In this document: positions 21,853-32,632 of the stretch, piece by piece
How positions within the stretch are numbered: position 1 is the first letter of the stretch
How the letters are laid out: each line of letters opens with the position of its first letter
Position numbers and translations under genes: made by a program
DNA from: Cyrtodaria siliqua
Taxonomy: Eukaryota > Mollusca > Bivalvia > Adapedonta > Hiatellidae
Assembly: GCA_037043455.1 (NCBI GenBank)
Contig: JAWPHD010010957.1
Coordinates: 24,193-88,192, forward strand
DNA: 64,000 nt
Direction of reading: 5' to 3'
The notes under the pieces: model-generated
Databases searched by the model: none
The model's input: the letters and a program-made list of their open reading frames with translations, nothing else
Told to the model about the DNA's origin: nothing

Positions 21853-22137
21853 TGGGGGCGCTCGTGGCCGAGTGGGTTAACGTCTCTCTGACTTGAAATC
21901 ACTTGCCCCTCACCGCTGTAGGTTCGATCCCTCAGGGGCCTAGGAATCTTTATGTGAGGAAGCTATCCAGCTGGTTTGCGGAACGTCGGTGGTTCTACCC
22001 AGGTGCCCGCCCGTGCACGAAAATTGCCCGGAGGGGCACCTGGGGTCTTCCTCCACCAATGGAAGCTGGAAAGTTGCCATATGACCTTAGCTGTTGGTGC
22101 GACTATAAAATCCAATTCAATTCAATTCAATTCTCTG
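21853..22137 (+). mobile_element. tRNA-Ser-like SINE, family S3
   Basis: The head has CGTGGCCGAGTGGGTTAACG (A box), a GACTTGAAATC anticodon region (loop consistent with UGA), a long variable arm and GTAGGTTCGATCCC (B box), which together resemble tRNA-Ser(UGA). The body includes GTGGTTCTACCCAGG and an inverted GTGCCC/GGGCACC pair. The tail is (AATTC)n at 22109-22135. A reversed copy of the 3' part is at 54674-54740. Confidence 0.85.
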
Positions 22138-24114
22138 GATGTTATTCACAGTGTGACTGTTAAAATCCCTATCCCGAAATCAAAAGGCACATTTTACAAC
22201 AGATGTACACCGTATCTAAACCTACTGACGACAATGGTATATATACCTCGTCGTCAGTATATGTAACTTACATATGTTGAGAATCCAAACCCTAGAGACA
22301 CAATATAACGGCTTTAACCAGTCAGGCCAACCCCAAAACTGGAGCGTCGAATTAAGAGTCACCAACTCATAATTCATTTTACGCATATTCAATCACGGGT
22401 ATTTTGATTACTATATGATCGTGAACACATGTATAGAGTTTTGATAACCGTTATATAATGTAATGTTGCCGTTATTTGGTGGGTAAGTTCCTTTAAGATA
22501 ATATTGATACTCAAGCCGTGAATAAATGCTTGATGTTAGCATACTACGAGGGTTGAAGCATTTTTTTATTTAATGTATAGTTGCACATGTTTTCACCGTC
22601 AACCTTCGAATAGTAACTTCAGACAATAAAAACGTTCGTGCTGGTTACACATATAACGTTAACTGCAAAGGTATAATACATCAGGTTTGTTTATTTTGCT
22701 TCAGTTGTATCTAGGTAATTTTCGTAGAAAACAGTTTCTCTTCATAAGTATCTAATGTGAGTTGATTATATATGTAGTATATCTTGCTACGACGTCCAGA
22801 GAATACTCGTGTCTGCAATCTTTCGTTTATATTACTGCAGTTGGTATTTATGTATAAACGTCTAGGTACTAATGTCTCTTAATTACCATTCATTCATTCT
22901 CTGACTGAATTGCGTATTTACATTTTCGGAAGCATCACCACGTCGGTGGTCTTAAACGAATATAAAGGGAAAATACAAAGGTCTTAATAAATAGAACTGA
23001 CATACTACGCAAGTTAAAAAAACATAAACAAATGGAAGTGCGCCGACGGTTATAAAAAAACAAAAACATCATACATGAACAAATATATCAAATTATGTTT
23101 CAATCCAAAATCGACGCTAAGTTTTAAGTAATGGTATTCAAGGTAATTTTTCAAATCTGATTTTAGTTGATATAACTCTTTAAAATAACATGTTAAGTAT
23201 TGTATTTCAATGTGTTGACTGTTAGAGTATAATATTTTTTTTTTTTTTTTTTACATGCATAAACACTTGATAATTTCACGAATGCGAAGCAATGAGTGAA
23301 AATATTGAAGTATTGATCACTTCGAGATGAATAAAATATGTTATTCGCTCCAAAACAACAAATTTTCTTTTTATGTTATGCTTTATAATCAAAGTGTACT
23401 GCAGTATGCAGAAAAATAAATAAAAAGTTGACGACATCATTGGCTTAGTATGATGAAATTGCTGTTTTTAATTACCATAACTTCTCAACTACTTAACCGA
23501 TTTCAATAATCTATACGACTCATTTTCTTAGTTAAGTTATTTCCAATCCAATGATATAACTTTTTACGCCACTTTCGGAAAAAAAAAAGTTTTTGAAAAG
23601 GCAGTGAAAAAATAAGAAAACCCTATATTTTCACAACGAATGAAATACCACTTTTATTTGATTGATAAAATCCACTATTTTCACTGCTAAGCATAAAATA
23701 AATGTTAATTTGTTCATAAATAGGTATTTACGGCACACGATCTAAAATGCTCATATAACTGTGTAGACTTATTAAATATGTAGGTTTGTGACACTTCAAA
23801 AAAATAAAACTATCATTATCTGTCAAAATGTTAGTTATAGTGTAATGTATTATTGATATAAAGATAACGGGGTACGCCTTTGTACTTGTAAACTTGCGAA
23901 GTATGATCACGTTTTTACCTTGACCTTGTTATAAACATCTCCGCCTTGGCACTCTAATACGCGGTTTATGATGTGTTTTCTTGTTCTGTCACGTTTAATA
24001 AACTCCGACACACACAGAAATAATGCTCAGTAGGAAATATCTCCCATGACACAATGCCACTTTTCATTCGTCAGAAATCCTGAATCTCTGAAACTACATG
24101 TTATATATAGAGGA
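22138..24114. other. AT-rich stretch; no gene seen
   Basis: It contains a poly-T run (about 23231-23252). No coding signal; a weak match to the repeat at 7755 lies near 23865. Confidence 0.4.
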
Positions 24115-24430
24115 TCTTACATGAGTACTCATTCATTATTGCAATTTATTAAAGGAGTATAATGCCGAGGCTTTTTGCCGAGCATTATATCGTTTTTTGC
24201 TAAGGAAATTAATAAATGCAATCATGAATGAGAACGAATGTTAGATTCTGTTTATCACATAACTCACATATCGACTTTTATTGCATTTTGCCTGTCGCTT
24301 TAACACGTCAGAACACGTACATTAACGTGCGTCATGACGTCCATGACGTCATTAACGTTATGTTATACCGCTAGTGGAATATCGAAAATATTGAATGGTG
24401 TTATTACACTCCCACATCGCGTTGTTATGT
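24115..24430 (+). repeat. Dispersed repeat R1, copy A
   Basis: It shares the order of ATAATGCCGAGGC-type hairpin, AAATGCAATCATGAATGAG, TTCTGTTTATCACATAACTC and a TGACGTCA-containing end with 26905-27290, and more weakly with 25215-25680. TGACGTCA lies at 24344-24351. The AATGCCGAGGC/GCCGAGCATT pair at 24161-24189 forms a small hairpin. Confidence 0.55.
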
Positions 24431-24439
24431 GATAAATGA

Positions 24440-24721
24440 CATTACGTGGTTCTACTATTAATTTTCAAATCCCATCCAACCCCTGCTCCAAGAAGAGAAA
24501 ACGGGTTGGTTGGTGTGTATGAAATAAAACCTTAATTTCGGCTTAAACATTTTGCATATAGTAAAATTAAAACATTTAATATGTAATTGTAAACAGTTTA
24601 TAGGCATAATTTTCAGTAAAATATGTTTTAAACGTGCTTTATTGTTGAAATATCCATTATAAATCCTGCTAATATAAGCGTTTTACATCGCTTAATGAAA
24701 TTAAGGCGGGACCACGTAATG
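24440..24721 (+). mobile_element. MITE family M1, copy 2
   Basis: It starts CATTACGTGGT and ends ACCACGTAATG, an 11-bp inverted repeat. The interior matches 11265-11536 over most of its length. Confidence 0.8.
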
Positions 24722-24985
24722 AGATAATGAACTTCGTGTTTGAGATACCCAAAATTTATTTTCCGAAAGAGGTTCAAATCGCTTGTTTGCTTATCAGATT
24801 TGCGAATAAATCCGGTATTTCATTTTTATTATATAGTGTATACATGTCTAACATAAGTTTTTAATACTCTTGCTTTATTTTTGTTCTTCTTTTTCACTTG
24901 TTTACATTTCTGTTGCGAAATGAAGCTCAAATTAAGTGGTTACTGGGCATTGAAGAAAGCTAATTATTGAATTTAGGTTTGTGAA

Positions 24986-25150
24986 AATACTGAAAAGTGG
25001 ATCCCCTTGAAAGCAACAAATACAAACAAGAGATACAAATTGCAGATTCGGTTTTATTGAGTCTGTTCATGAGAGGTAATATTAAGTGCAACACCTCTCA
25101 CGCCTCCTAACACCCAGCTTAAGCGATATTCTACTTTAAAGTCACAAAGA
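24986..25150 (+). repeat. Dispersed repeat R2, copy 1 (empty site for the TTAA element)
   Basis: It matches 62985-63130 (GAAAAGTGG, GCAGATTCGGTTTTA, GAGGTAAT and CAGCTTAAGCG blocks). Its right part also matches the two sequences flanking the TTAA element at 56.0/59.5 kb. CTACTTTAAAGTCACAAAG at 25132-25150 is the unoccupied form of that site. Confidence 0.7.
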
Positions 25151-25214
25151 TTGGGCTTGATGATCTTCAAACGTGATCCTATAAGAGTGACTCTAATGAC
25201 ATGATACGAGAACC

Positions 25215-25680
25215 TCTGCCTTATAGCATATCTTTCTTTCCAACGCGTTTAATAAAATCAAACATACTCTATCACGAACATAATATTTATATTTTCACAT
25301 AACTCACAATACGTCATGCACAGTTTTAGGGTCCACCGTGGCCGAGGGGTTAACGGCTTTCTGCTGTTGTAAACCTTCTCGCTTCTCACCGCTGCTGGGT
25401 TCGAATCCCACTGGGATCTCGATTTGTAACTGAGAAAGTGTCGAGTCTTACGGATGCCTGGAGGTGTACAGTACTGCTTCTACCCAGGAAAAGTGGCTGG
25501 CCTGCCTCCACCACAAAAAAAAATCGACCGTCATGTATTACCGTACATGTGTTGAAAATGACGTAAAACATCTAACAAATCAAATACATTTACCTGAAGC
25601 CATTTTGTAAGTAAAATTATGACGTCACTTGTTGTTTGAATGACTTCAAATTTGTAATGCGGCTTGTGTTTGTACTACAC
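25215..25680 (+). repeat. Dispersed repeat R1, copy C, split by a SINE
   Basis: 25215-25329 (TCACATAACTCACAATACGTC) and 25591-25680 (GCCATTTTGTAAGTAAAATT, then ATGACGTCAC) correspond to adjacent parts of copy B at 27060-27200. The SINE at 25330-25590 lies between them. Confidence 0.5.
25330..25590 (+). mobile_element. tRNA-derived SINE, family S1, copy 2
   Basis: Head TGGCCGAGGGGTTAACGG (A box) and GGGTTCGAATCCC (B box), a long variable arm between them, central TACTGCTTCTACCCAGG and a 3' part ATGTGTTGAAAATGACGT identical in order to 12275-12535. Confidence 0.87.
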
Positions 25681-25685
25681 ATAAC

Positions 25686-26159
25686 TATACTGAAAGGAAA
25701 AAAGAAACACATAATGGATTGTATGTGTAATATGCTACTGCTAATCGAATGGTATAGGGCGACATTAGGCGTGTCCTTTCGGAAAGAAGGTTTAAACAGC
25801 ACCGAACACACCACCGGCTAACCCTTTCAAGTTTCATTATCGGCATAATGCGCATTTGGCTCAAGCAGGTGAGCAAACTTAGGCTTTAAAACGTTGCAAT
25901 CTCTTAACATTAAACACAATACTAAAATGGCTTGGCTTTTTCAAGCGAAACTTCAGCATTTATGAATTTCGTGTAACAAAGTATACTTTGATTAAAAGGT
26001 ATACTACATGGCAGATTTGTCTTTTCTATAATTAGTTGTAGCCCCTTTTTGTACAAAACACGTTGAGATATATCCGGAATATTACGTGGAATTAGGTGTA
26101 TTTAATAGTTTAGTATAGGCGCTTGCTTCGATTATGCGTTTCTTTTTCATTTCAGTATA
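25686..26159. mobile_element. MITE family M2, copy 1
   Basis: The ends TATACTGAAAGGAAAA and TTTTTCATTTCAGTATA are inverted. The interior matches 62304-62761 in order (TGCTACTGCTAATCGAATGG, CTTTCGGAAAGAAG, GGCTCAAGCAGGTGAGCA, ACTTCAGCATTTATGAATTT). No protein is encoded. Confidence 0.82.
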
Positions 26160-26904
26160 CACATTTAACAGTGTTGTTTAGTACTAATTGTTGATTGATT
26201 ATATTTCACCAATAATTTATTTAAACCTTTAGTAGAATAATGAAGAACATCTGAAAACAAAATTACGTTTTATAGCCTTTTATCTTATTATATCCAAGCA
26301 GGTGTAAACTCAACATGATAATGAATTAATAAAAAGAAGCGCCGTAATATTTAGTATTGCAGTATTGCAGAATATTGCAGTGTGTCTATTTATCATGCAT
26401 AGAAGCCAAACGAATTTTGACTTAAATTAAGCTGTTATACTCATTTCAACTGAAAAATAGATTGTTTGAAAGTATGCACGTTTTTTCGACGTGGAGTTGT
26501 AAATGGTTATCATTTGAATTCAATAGAGTTTTAAAGTGTTTTCAAATAGTTTCTGGAAGATGATCTAAATCAACAGTTCATATGTTAACACTTTATTACC
26601 GTTGTTGGTTGCAATTAAGAAGACGATATACCTGGCGATCATTTATCGTAGGGTTTAATTAAGCTAGAATTATAATTTTAATATGCTAGGAAAACCATTC
26701 CGGCAAATATAACCGCACTTAAAGATGGATAACAAAATAATTCCCCCTTGGCCATCAGTGCGATGATAGTGTTTCTCGATAAGTGCAATGAAATTGAAAT
26801 AAAAGGAATCCCGAACAGCCTTCCATGTCATCAAAACTTTATAAAGTAGTTTGGCAAGTAAATTATGACGCACTGTGACGTACACATATCATGATAACAT
26901 GCCA
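26160..26904. other. AT-rich stretch; no gene seen
   Basis: A patch near 26845-26885 (GGCAAGTAAATTATGACG) recalls the R1 end. Nothing else was recognised. Confidence 0.4.
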
Positions 26905-27290
26905 GCGTTAAATGTAAACGTTTAGAGAATCTTACATAAGTGAATATGTATTATTGACTGTTATGAACGATTTGGAATAAATTGTATAATACGAGGCTGT
27001 GTCGAGTATCATATCTTGTTATCTAACTATATTAAAGTCAAACATATGCAGTCACGAATGTAAGACTCTGTTCATCACATTATACTCATACGATTTGAAA
27101 ATTTCACTTTAATATTGGTACTTGACCTAGTACACGACGCCAGTTTGTAAGAGAAATCATGACGTCGTGAGGCAGTTGAAATGACGTCAGATATATTACG
27201 CAGCTGGATAGCGTTCGTACTACAAAGAATATACCTTATATCGTCCCATCAGCGCCATAACTCCGTAAGTGCACTTTGGTAAATTGTTCA
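26905..27290 (+). repeat. Dispersed repeat R1, copy B
   Basis: TATAATACGAGGCTGTGTCG, TCACGAATGTAAGACTCTG and TTCATCACATTATACTC match copy A. GCCAGTTTGTAAGAG and ATGACGTCAGAT match copy C. Confidence 0.5.
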
Positions 27291-27888
27291 GGAGAGACAA
27301 AAAACTGTGTTTTTTCTTAACAATGGTACATATAAATACACTGCCTTAGATTTAAGTGTAATATATCTTTACTATGGTAACTCTTTTATGATATTTAAAT
27401 GAAAACTATTTTTAAATGAGTTAATGATAATTATTAAATCATAGTGACTTTGTGCGCTGAAAAGTTCGACGCAACAACTTCGTAAAAAAGTCATCGCAAC
27501 AACTGCACTTTGCTAATTTGAATAGTTTTAAATGCCGTTTGTGAATAATTGTGCTGGTTATTATTATTAATATCCAACTTGCATTTGTAGGTGCTTATGA
27601 TTTAAGACTATATAGCTTAACATATAAATAGTTCAGCCATAAAATTTCAAAATTTAAATTCAGACCTAACATCAGGGCTTTATATGACGGGGATTTGACA
27701 CGACAGTACAAACACTGTATTCAACTGAAAACACTTGTCGTCCAGGTAAGTTTATCGATTATACGCTGCATTGATAGATTTTCACTGCGCTTATGGCAGT
27801 ATGCGAGAGGCATCGATGTACATCTACATTGCAAACAGACATAATATATCCTTGTTACTGATTTTTTTACATATATTGCGTTGCCAGA
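27291..27888. other. AT-rich stretch; no gene seen
   Basis: No repeat partner recognised. Confidence 0.4.
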
Positions 27889-28503
27889 AAGCCAAATAAA
27901 TAACCTTTCTAATGGTGTAATTTTATTGCAAATAACGGTTAAATAAATAGGCAAAATCTCGAGTTGGAACGGTAATGTATTTCATTTTCTTTTTTTAACG
28001 CGTTTACGCACATCACCATGTGTTTATTGTTTTGGTCATCAAACATTTATAGTTTAATAAATATTTAAGTAAGATGCATGGTTAGAAAGCCAAATAAATA
28101 ACCTTTCTAATGGTGTAATTGTATTCCAAATAACGGTTAAATAAATAGGCAAAACCTCGAGTTGGAGCGGAAATTAATCGCATTTTTTCTTTTCTTAAAG
28201 CGTTTACGCGCATCACCATGTGTTTATTGTTTGGTCATTAAATATATAAATTAAATAAGATGCATGGTTAGAAATCCAAATAAATGACCTTTCTAATGGT
28301 GTAATTTTATTCCAAATAACGCTTAAATAAATAGGTAAAAGCTCCAGTTGGGAAGGAAATATAACGCATTTTTTTCTTTTCTTAAAGTGTTTACGCACAT
28401 CACCGTGTGTTTATTGTTTTGGTCATCAAACATATACATGTACTGTTTAATGAATGTTTACATACGATGCATGGTTAGAAAGCCAAATAAATAACCTTTC
28501 TAC
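27889..28503 (+). repeat. Tandem repeat, about 186-206-bp unit, three copies plus a start
   Basis: AGCCAAATAAATAACCTTTC starts units at 27891, 28089, 28275 (as TCCAAATAAATGACC) and 28481. Each unit continues with AATGGTGTAATT, GGTTAAATAAATAGG and GCGTTTACGC(A/G)CATCACC. The fourth stops after about 22 bp. Confidence 0.9.
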
Positions 28504-29540
28504 TGACTGAGGTTATTTCAATCAAGTATTCAAAGGTTAAATGAACGAGGAGAGACAAAATAAAAGCTTTGCCGCAATTATCAATCGGTTCATTTTTCTC
28601 AGTATAGATAATGTTTGTGAGGATAACGATACAGTACATTTAAATGATTTACTAAGTGAGCAAAATTAAATTATCTTTTTAACTTTTCTATAGAACAACT
28701 GGTAAAACCTCGAATGCATTGTGTGAACATTTAAGAATGGTGTGATTAATGTATTCTACTGGCATAACAATCGATTGAATAATTAACAAACACGCAAGTA
28801 TCAATAAAAAAAAAATAGTAACGCCGGCAAACGTGGTAATGATAATTCGAACAACACATTATTACTGTTTGTTTGTTTGTTTGTTTACTTCTCGGTTTTC
28901 AGGTCGGCTGTTGTAGTATTTTAATCAGTTAAAATTGTTGACAAAATCGAAATGCAATGATTGTAAAAAATTTAAACAATTTGATTTAAAGCTCGCGAAG
29001 AACATTTTTAAAGCGCAAATTTAAATTATTTATGCAAATAATACAAATTGATGCATTGTTTGATAGTTATAGAAAATAATAAATTAGCATAGTAGTTCAA
29101 TTAGAAAGACTTTAATTTCTACTACGATTTGTTTGGGGGGTGTTTTGTGTGTGTGTGTTTTTTTATGAAAGTGCACTTACTTTTCTAAACAGATCTTAAT
29201 GCAAATACAAAGTCTTCTAAACTCTAATACAAATTATAATCATCGTACACAGCAGTAGTTGACTTGCTAGCTCCTCACACTTGCGATTTCAGTCAGCCTG
29301 ACCAATTAAAGAAGTCACAGATATATTGCTGTTATTGCACATGTCGTTATGTCACTGAAGGAACTAATTATGCCCTTAGGTGTTAATTGTATATTCAGTC
29401 AGTGCATTACACGGATGACCCCCGTTGATTTGGCACTTGTAAATACTCCTCTGACTAGGGATCGTAACAGGACCAATTCGGGAAATAGCTGTTAAACTGT
29501 GAAAATATAGCTTTATGAACATTGTGTTTTGACGGAGATC
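28504..29540. other. AT-rich stretch; no gene seen
   Basis: It includes a TTTG microsatellite (about 28868-28887). Confidence 0.4.
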
Positions 29541-29639
29541 TTACCCTTAAATCCGGAGATCCGGAGAGCGACTGAAATCGGCACTTTTATCAGGAGATAT
29601 GGCAGGGCTTTTTCCCGGTATTTTAGGAAACATGAAGAA

Positions 29640-29885
29640 ATATAAAAAGATCGGACAGGGAAAGTAGCATTCAAGGAGGACAGTCAACCACAAAACACAG
29701 AAACAAACATGGAAACAGACAAACAAGAAGGCAAAAGTAATAATAAAAGTAAACGACATCACAAACACAAAAGGGTTGACAATAGGGCTACCGCCTTGGA
29801 ACGGTCAGTAGCAAAGTAAGCCACTGGGGATTTAAACCGGTTCTAGGGTGCACCAAACCTCACACTTACCCTACTGTCATCCCAT
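29640..29885 (+). pseudogene. Basic coding motif family, copy 3 (most complete)
   Basis: The plus frame through about 29655-29819 reads DRTGKVAFKEDSQ, a Gln/Asn/Thr/Glu-rich middle, then KRHHKHKRVDNRATALERS and a stop after SVAK. It aligns with copy 1 across the whole stretch and with copy 2 at the C-terminal side. DNA after the stop (CTAGGGTGCACCAAACC, CCTACTGTCAT) also matches copy 2, inverted. An in-frame stop just upstream of DRTGK shows this copy is not intact either. No known domain is recognised. Whether it is a captured host exon or part of a transposon protein is open. Confidence 0.5.
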
Positions 29886-29889
29886 TAAA

Positions 29890-31125
29890 ACAGGACATCC
29901 TTTAAATTTGGGTAATTTCTGTCGTAAAGATGACCAAATTCACAACTGAGAATTGTTTACGTCAACATTTTGTAAGTTGGGATGAGGTAATAGCATAAAA
30001 GGCGCAATTAGGAACACTATTACATCAATAAAATACTACTTATTTTGATTAGTATGTAGCATATGAGATTTATCAGTACAATTACAGGTCAAAAAGACAT
30101 TATTTTGCATTGGGAAGAAAATGCCCTGTGAATCCACGTTATTGCAAGATATTTTACTTTGCCATGTAATTTGATAATCAGATATTGGCAATTATAACAT
30201 CTAAAGGGGCTGGTCAATAATGAATAATCGTTTTAACTCCAATGTAATGTTTTCATTCACTCAAGATACATTCTGAAGGGAAAAAAACGTTCAATTTTGA
30301 GTAAACTTCATTTTTCAAGTAGGACGAGCTATAATAACTATCGAATTGGTCCTGTTAAATTTAAATTTAAATTGTATAAACGTTGAGAATGTGTGAATTA
30401 GTTCTTAATTAAGCAATATTTCAGAAGGATTAGTATTGCAATCACTTAACTCATAGACTAAGCATATTTTTTTTCTAAAAAAACCCGTGTGAAACAGGTT
30501 TTCGCATTTCACTCAAGAAAGGTTTCTATAATGTTACTCTGACACAATTCAACATATTTATATGATTTTATAGCATGGCACTCATTACAGCTTGTACAAA
30601 CTGATAAGCATCATTATTGCAGCACTTTCACTTTATACATTTTTAAAAGTCACGATACACTATTGGAATACTCATTTTGGTACAAAGTTTACAGAAATTG
30701 GTGGGGTATCATTCCATCACATAACTTGCGATGTGGGAGTATAATAAAGCCATGACAAAAATATCATAATATAGTTGAGTGAAATAAACATGAAAAATAA
30801 ATAAGACCTAATCATCAAATCTTGGCATTTACTGTTCAGGTCAGTGTGTAATAGATTTCCGAAACTGATAATTCCGGGGTTACGGAAATCAGTGAAGCAG
30901 TTATGACTGTTCAGAGTGTTACAGAGAAGACTAAAGCGACTACATTTATAAATGTGTATTTCATGTGGCATTTTTGGAGTATATGATAAATAGAATCTCA
31001 CCTTCATGCCTATTCAATACTGAATTTACTAAACTTATTGGATGCAATTTTATCCAGTTTGTTTATTAAATTCAGTATTAGAATGGCACTCTTTTATTTA
31101 TAGGTTTTGGTAGCTTTGAATGTTT
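29890..31125. other. AT-rich stretch; no gene seen
   Basis: A 96-codon minus ORF (31007-30717) is AT-driven and has no recognisable features. Confidence 0.4.
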
Positions 31126-31171
31126 ACTTACGCATGATTACTTACGCATGTTTACTTACGCATGACTTACC
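31126..31171 (+). repeat. Short tandem repeat, three copies of ACTTACGCATG
   Basis: ACTTACGCATG occurs three times with 14-16-bp spacing. Confidence 0.8.
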
Positions 31172-31307
31172 ATTAGAGAAATACCATCATGGTCTTACTT
31201 GAAGGTCATCATGTTAGTTGGATCAACTGTCCAAGTTTCTAGGGGATGTACATTTGACGTTCATGCCATCAGTGGCATTGTCTAAGTTCTTACATCACTA
31301 AGTCAGT

Positions 31308-31502
31308 TTAGCACCGCTAAATGTGAAAATTCCGTTAAATGTAAAAACTTCCGCTAAATGTTAAAACTCTTCCGCTAAATGTGAAAACACTTCCTTTAAA
31401 TGTAAAAACTTCCGCTAAATGTAAAAGATGACAACGCTAAATGTTATAAATTTTAACATATAGCATTAACCGCTAAATGTTAAAAGTCACTAAAGTTGTC
31501 TG
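31308..31502. repeat. Iterated CCGCTAAATGT element, half copy
   Basis: TTTAGCACCGCTAAATGTG begins a run of seven or more CGCTAAATGT-type motifs spaced about 16-30 bp. It ends ACCGCTAAATGTTAAAAGTC, then ACTAAAGTTG. The start matches the terminus of 33630-34026 and the end matches an internal part of it (33825-33860, inverted), so this is a rearranged or partial copy. Confidence 0.75.
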
Positions 31503-31824
31503 AAATATGTGATGGCATGAACAGTGCTGCTTTAACCGACTCAGTTGTTTGAAATAATTACATATTTGTAAAAGAAACATTATTAAAATACGTTTCATTG
31601 GCGGAAACAGTTTTTCTGTGCATATATCAGTTCCCACATGCAACACTTTAACTTTGGGAACATGTTGTATCTTTAGCTTATTTGCACAAATGATGGAACT
31701 CGAATCATAAATGTGAATCCATGATTTTATAACTTACTGTACATTTGTATCCACTGTTTTTTTGCATCCACTGTAAGGAACTTTTTCCAATAAAGCCTAC
31801 ATAGACACTACTTAGCCTCTTTGC
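31503..31824. other. No gene seen
   Basis: No feature recognised; this may include degraded flank of the preceding repeat. Confidence 0.35.
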
Positions 31825-32022
31825 TTAAAGCTACAGACGCCCTATATCAATCGAATTCTTCTTTGTGGGCGTGTCTTTATTTGTAGCTTCATGTTCACCA
31901 GCTCATGTCGAATCGGGTATTTAAGCGAGCAAATATAGCGCATGAAATCATTTACTGTATATACATCGACCAGTGCACATCGTACCTATATACAGATAAC
32001 AGTAATTTTTACCGGAAAAAAA

Positions 32023-32100
32023 GTTAGCTTCTTTCGGGGTTCGAACACACGACCTTCTGATTTCAAGCCCTGTGCTATATCCACTGAACTACAACGCTAC
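32023..32100 (-). ncRNA. tRNA-like unit, leftward, inside TTAA element copy 1
   Basis: On the minus strand GTAGTTCAGTGGATATAGCA matches a D-arm/A box, GGGCTTGAAATC an anticodon arm, and GTGTGTTCGAACCCC a T-arm/B box. The spacing is tRNA-sized. Acceptor-stem pairing is poor, so a working tRNA is unlikely. It could serve as an RNA polymerase III promoter directed to the left end. Confidence 0.65.
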
Positions 32101-32332
32101 TTGAGAAAATAGTATACTAACTACCAGATGAATCATATTGGTCCATATTGTCGCAAGTGTAAATTAACATTGCCTGGTGTAATACTGTATGTTATTAATA
32201 TGAAACTAATGCTTCGCCTCAAATCAATCAAATCTCGACTTGTTATTTAGCGCTTGATGAGTTTGTATGCGCGCGCATGTTATTACGTAATACCTATTTA
32301 GTGTTAAAACTGCTACAACATACCAATAAATA

Positions 32333-32410
32333 GCAGTGGTCTAGTGGTTCAGCGTACAACTTTCAAAACTTACAAAGGCAAGGCTGTGGTTCAAAACCTG
32401 TTCCGGGCAC
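32333..32410 (+). ncRNA. tRNA-like unit, rightward, inside TTAA element copy 1
   Basis: GTGGTCTAGTGGTTCAGCG is A-box-like and GCTGTGGTTCAAAACC is B-box-like (GTGGTTCAAACCCC in copy 2). It differs from the left unit in the anticodon region (ACTTTCAAAAC) and has a longer variable region. Confidence 0.65.
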
Positions 32411-32632
32411 CTTTTTTAATCACATATATTTTGGAGCCGTATTATTTATCGATGTTACCTGTACGGAGCTAAATAAAAATGTGAAATTTTACGCATCGAT
32501 TTCTCCTTATATACCGACTTTTGGGGTGTTCGTCGATTTGAAACTACTTCACACGTGACTCATTCATATTCATGAGTTATTACCAGTTAAAATAGGGCGT
32601 GTACAGCTTTAAACATGATAGGGATTACTTGT

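Larger units (their letters stand above)
31825..32612. mobile_element. TTAA-bounded twin-tRNA element, copy 1 (780 bp)
   Basis: TTAA flanks both sides (31825-31828 and 32609-32612). The ends AGCTACAGACGCCCTAT and ATAGGGCGTGTACAGCT are inverted repeats. Inside are two tRNA-like segments in divergent orientation: minus at 32023-32100 and plus at 32333-32410. Each is followed by about 200 bp leading out to one terminus, and those two arms share weak similarity. No protein is encoded. TTAA target sites are typical of piggyBac-type elements, but the terminal sequence does not resemble a piggyBac end that I know. Copies at 60802-61481 and 56040-59472 support the boundaries. Confidence 0.85.

Noticed and set aside
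30717..31007. 96-codon minus ORF as a gene
   Set aside because: AT-rich chance ORF without start context, domain or repeat partner.
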